From the NCBI GenBank assembly GCA_029859385.1, contig JAOUDF010000123.1, positions 1 through 7,427 of the forward strand: a DNA stretch of 7,427 nucleotides, read 5' to 3'. Both the position numbers and the translations under genes were made by a program. The DNA comes from Nitrospirota bacterium (GTDB lineage: Bacteria; Nitrospirota; JAOUDF01). Shown in pieces: positions 4,637 through 7,427 of the stretch (the stretch's first letter is position 1; each line of letters opens with the position of its first letter). The notes beneath the pieces were generated by a model that was not told the DNA's origin, made no database searches, and saw nothing but the letters and a program-made list of their open reading frames with translations.

Positions 4637-7427
4637 TCAGTCTAGCCCGTAATAGTTATAGTTGGCTGTATAGTCCTTGTCTCCGCCAGGCATGACGCAA
4701 CTGGAGATATCGTCCTTATACTCCCGCGTCCAGCAGGTACCGCCGTCAGCCCGCAGTGTGGACCCGCCAATGGCCGCCCCGTTTCTGAGCCTCATGCCCG
4801 AAGGAGTCCCCGGTGTTTTACCGCCCCACCCGGAGTCCTTCCCCCGGTTGCTGCCGTGCAATCCGCCTCTCTGGATACCGCCATGACAAGTCATGCACCA
4901 TATGCCAAGTGCGTTTGCATCGGGCTCGTACTCCTTCCAGTGACGCGGGTGCGGGGCCATGCGGCTGAAGGTGACATGCTTGTTCTGGTCAACAGTGATT
5001 GACGGCTCCACCCCGTCATTGGCGGCATAGACGCCATAGACATCCCGGCGGTGGCAGTTATAGCAGAAGGTCTTGGAGCGCTTCGAGCTCCACGATCCCT
5101 TGTTGATATAGTCGTCGCTGTCCCCCAAAACACCGTTCAGGTTTGCATCGGCCAGGACATTCTGGTCAACCTCGCGGAGTAGCCAGGGCTGGTCGGAACC
5201 GTGCGGTCCCCTCGGGTCATCGGAACCGGAGCCTGAATGGCAATCGGCACAGGTAATGGTACTCCACGGCCCGTACGGCGGCACAAAGGCCCAGCCTAAA
5301 CCGGGACTAACCACAAAGTCAGAACCGCTCATGCTGGAAGAAGGCCCGCTTACCAGCGTAACCTGCCTGTCGCTGTCCACGGTCTTGATCTCGTACCAGG
5401 TCCTGCTTGACGACGGCCGGTCTCCGCCGAACTGTATCCTCCACCCCGGCTGCATATAGTAGGTCGGGAAACTTCTGCCTGAGGTAATGGTAACCGTGCG
5501 TGCAGCCGCATCATACTTCACCGACCCGCCACTGTTGTACATCTCCTTGCCGGTCGCTTCCCATTCGATGGCGTTCCAGCCGTCGCCGTTGCCGCTGCCG
5601 CCATTGAAATAGGGCCAGTAGCGGTTGAGGTGCGGGGCCGGCTGGTTGCGGCCGCGACGAAGGATGGGATGGAATGAGTAGTTGTTCGGGTTGAACTCCG
5701 CCGACACGTCGGTTTCCGGGCCCGATGACCAGGACCATGTTGAACCGGCGCCGTTGTCCTCTCCACCGCTGTTGGTCAACTTTGTCACCGACATCGGCAT
5801 GTGGGGCTTGGAAGAGGTGCCATAGGCATAGGAGGTGTGGCACTTGAAGCAGAGCTGGTAGATATTTTCGGAATTCTCAAGCTTGGCATATTTGCTTGCA
5901 ATGGTCCCGCCGCTGCTGCCGAAGGTCGGCTCAATGCCCCATACCCCCTTGTTGGCGCCGCCCACCTGGCCGCCGAAGGAACCCTCAACCATCTGGTTGC
6001 CCGAGAACGTGCTTCCCGCCGGATGGTATTGGTTCGGCCTCCATGTAATGAGGTTTCTCGGCTCCTTGGACGCCGCATGCGGGTTGTGGCAGTCGGTACA
6101 TTCAACATGACGGGAAGATGCCGGGTTCCAGTTGGCCGTCTGCACATTGGTGGGCAGGCTCATCCACTCGTCCACCTTGTGCTTCCCGGCTGCCGACGAC
6201 AGGCCGTTGAGGCTGTCGTAGGGGCTCTTCCCGTTGATCGGGTGGAACGATTTCTTGCCCGACTCGAACATGTTCTTGATCTTGATCGCCATCTGCTTCA
6301 TCGGCTCCACGCGGTATGCATCCTTCGCGTCGCTCGATGCACCGTTGGGGTTGTAGTCGCTGGAACCCTCGCTGTCCTTGCTGTGGCACTGGTAGCAGAA
6401 GTGTTCCTCGGTCGAGTTGTAGCTCGTCTCGGTGTAGGTCAGGTTGCTGTTGATGTTGGAGAGCATGCTCCGGTTCCTGGTGTCGTGAAGGCCGAACTTG
6501 TACTCCGACTTCTGATAGTCCTTGGACAGGTCGTCGTTGTGGCACTTGACGCAGTTGGCCTTGAAGCTGGAGCTGTCGGCCTTGAAGCTGTTGTCCACGG
6601 TGAAGTTGTGCGCCGACTCGCCAAACTTCGCTACATCCCACGGCGGTGTCTTGGTGGTGCCGTCGTTCTTCTTCTTGGCGTTGTTCTTGGTCTGCTCTTT
6701 CCGGTGACACGACAGACAGATGCCCCCTTCGGAGAGGTCCTTTCTGAAGTCGGTATTGCTGTGGGTCGAAAGGTCGCCGGCGACCGGTGCGACGCTGATG
6801 GATGCCCGCAGGTTGTAGGCAATGCTGGTGGCGTCGGGGTTGACGTTGCGCGAAAACACCTCCATGTCGGCATGGCACATGAGGCAACGGCGGTGGTCGG
6901 TCTCCTGGCTGGGCTGGCTCTTCGACGGATACTTCTTCTCTGTGCCAAGGCCGTCGACAAGGGCGGTGGCGTCGGAGTTCTGTACATACATGTGATAGGT
7001 CGACGTATCGCCGTTCATGGGCGTCCACTGCTTGGGATGGCAGGTGCCGCAGGTGAGGCCGCCGGGGCTTACGGGGCTGAAGCCCCGCTTGTGGTCATGG
7101 CACTGGATGCACTTGCCGGTGAACGGCGCGTTCTGGTGCGAGCCGTCGCCGGGGCCGGTACCGGTATTACGGTAACGAGGGCTCCCGTTGCCGTTGCTGG
7201 TCTTGGTATGGCAGGTCTCGCACGGGCCGGTGCCCAGCTCGGCCTTGTTGGCAAAGCTGTAGTCGGCGAAGCCGTCAGCGCTCCTGAAGTCGACGTTTCT
7301 ATACCCGCTGTTGGGGGTCTTGATCTGCTCTTTTACCAGGAAGATGTTCTTGGTGTTGTGCGGGGTATGGCACTGACGGCAGGTCAAGGACCAGTTGCCG
7401 TATTTGGGGCTCAGATACTGGCTGCTG
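4637..7427 (-). CDS. Multiheme c-type cytochrome, C-terminal 929 residues (start beyond window)
   Basis: The frame is open from the right edge to the TGA at 4639-4637. An in-frame TTG at 7387 is not the start: the 13 codons before it match the paralog residue for residue apart from one Pro/Ser difference. Numbering from the first full codon (7426), CXXCH sites begin at 16, 69, 106, 126, 181, 237, 292, 344, 443, 526, 726, 788 and 844, thirteen in all. They line up with hemes 2-14 of the downstream paralog with near-equal spacing, so the intact protein probably also has heme 1, a signal peptide and N-terminal beta domains (inference). The beta module is at about 634-719, HGSD and HGSN motifs have His742 and His857, and a C-X11-C pair lies at 898 and 910. 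The role is presumably exported electron transfer as for its paralog. Differences cluster in the linker before the beta module and between hemes 13 and 14. A strong terminator follows its stop. Confidence 0.93.
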   Translation of the reverse strand, partial: SSQYLSPKYGNWSLTCRQCHTPHNTKNIFLVKEQIKTPNSGYRNVDFRSADGFADYSFANKAELGTGPCETCHTKTSNGNGSPRYRNTGTGPGDGSHQNAPFTGKCIQCHDHKRGFSPVSPGGLTCGTCHPKQWTPMNGDTSTYHMYVQNSDATALVDGLGTEKKYPSKSQPSQETDHRRCLMCHADMEVFSRNVNPDATSIAYNLRASISVAPVAGDLSTHSNTDFRKDLSEGGICLSCHRKEQTKNNAKKKNDGTTKTPPWDVAKFGESAHNFTVDNSFKADSSSFKANCVKCHNDDLSKDYQKSEYKFGLHDTRNRSMLSNINSNLTYTETSYNSTEEHFCYQCHSKDSEGSSDYNPNGASSDAKDAYRVEPMKQMAIKIKNMFESGKKSFHPINGKSPYDSLNGLSSAAGKHKVDEWMSLPTNVQTANWNPASSRHVECTDCHNPHAASKEPRNLITWRPNQYHPAGSTFSGNQMVEGSFGGQVGGANKGVWGIEPTFGSSGGTIASKYAKLENSENIYQLCFKCHTSYAYGTSSKPHMPMSVTKLTNSGGEDNGAGSTWSWSSGPETDVSAEFNPNNYSFHPILRRGRNQPAPHLNRYWPYFNGGSGNGDGWNAIEWEATGKEMYNSGGSVKYDAAARTVTITSGRSFPTYYMQPGWRIQFGGDRPSSSRTWYEIKTVDSDRQVTLVSGPSSSMSGSDFVVSPGLGWAFVPPYGPWSTITCADCHSGSGSDDPRGPHGSDQPWLLREVDQNVLADANLNGVLGDSDDYINKGSWSSKRSKTFCYNCHRRDVYGVYAANDGVEPSITVDQNKHVTFSRMAPHPRHWKEYEPDANALGIWCMTCHGGIQRGGLHGSNRGKDSGWGGKTPGTPSGMRLRNGAAIGGSTLRADGGTCWTREYKDDISSCVMPGGDKDYTANYNYYGLD
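5270..5527 (-). other. Heme-free beta module of the upstream cytochrome
   Basis: Residues about 634-719 of the visible fragment align with the inserted module of the paralog. They share the Ser-Gly-Arg-x-Phe-Pro-Thr-Tyr strand, the MQPGWRIQ turn, WYEIKTVDSD, VTLVSGPSSSMS and the VPPYGPW exit leading straight into heme 12. The preceding linker is Trp/Glu/Asn-rich rather than Ser/Tyr-rich. The core is thus conserved while the edge diverges. Confidence 0.6.

Noticed and set aside
7385..7387. TTG as start of the upstream cytochrome
   Set aside because: The frame continues upstream to the edge, and the 13 codons before the TTG match the paralog. It is an internal Leu codon two residues before a heme site.

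Overview
The window looks like a piece of a chromosome from a Geobacter-type dissimilatory metal reducer (Desulfuromonadia / Geobacteraceae). I base this on the very large exported multiheme c-type cytochromes, their HGS[DN] signature after heme sites, the FN3/Ig-like domains fused to hemes, and a sigma-54 type promoter. The genus is an inference. All genes are on the minus strand, so transcription runs from the right edge to the left.

Right part (7427 down to 4637): the C-terminal 929 residues of a multiheme cytochrome c. Thirteen CXXCH sites are visible, and the start lies beyond the window. A strong intrinsic terminator follows 6 bases after its stop codon. Middle (4636 to 4223): a 414-base A+T-richer spacer with two inverted repeats and a good -24/-12 (RpoN) promoter. 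Then comes a complete second cytochrome (4222 to 614, 1202 residues, 14 CXXCH sites). It has a signal peptide, two N-terminal beta-sandwich domains, a heme-bearing body, and a heme-free beta module inserted between hemes 11 and 12. A second hairpin terminator lies at 541-580. Left part: a spacer (613 to 248) with a possible sigma-70 promoter and a 7-4-7 direct repeat, then the first 82 residues of an exported protein of unknown function that runs off the left edge.

The two cytochromes are close tandem paralogs, collinear from heme 2 to the last residue and both ending in Gly-Leu-Asp. Each is closed by its own terminator, and the downstream copy has its own promoter, so the copies are probably regulated separately. 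They most likely act in periplasmic or extracellular electron transfer; the substrate cannot be read from the sequence. I saw no RNA genes, mobile elements, CRISPR arrays or plus-strand genes. The least ordinary points are the inserted beta module, which resembles a module of phage tail proteins, the heme-less C-terminal C-X11-C pair, and a heme-free block that is identical in protein but not in DNA between the copies.
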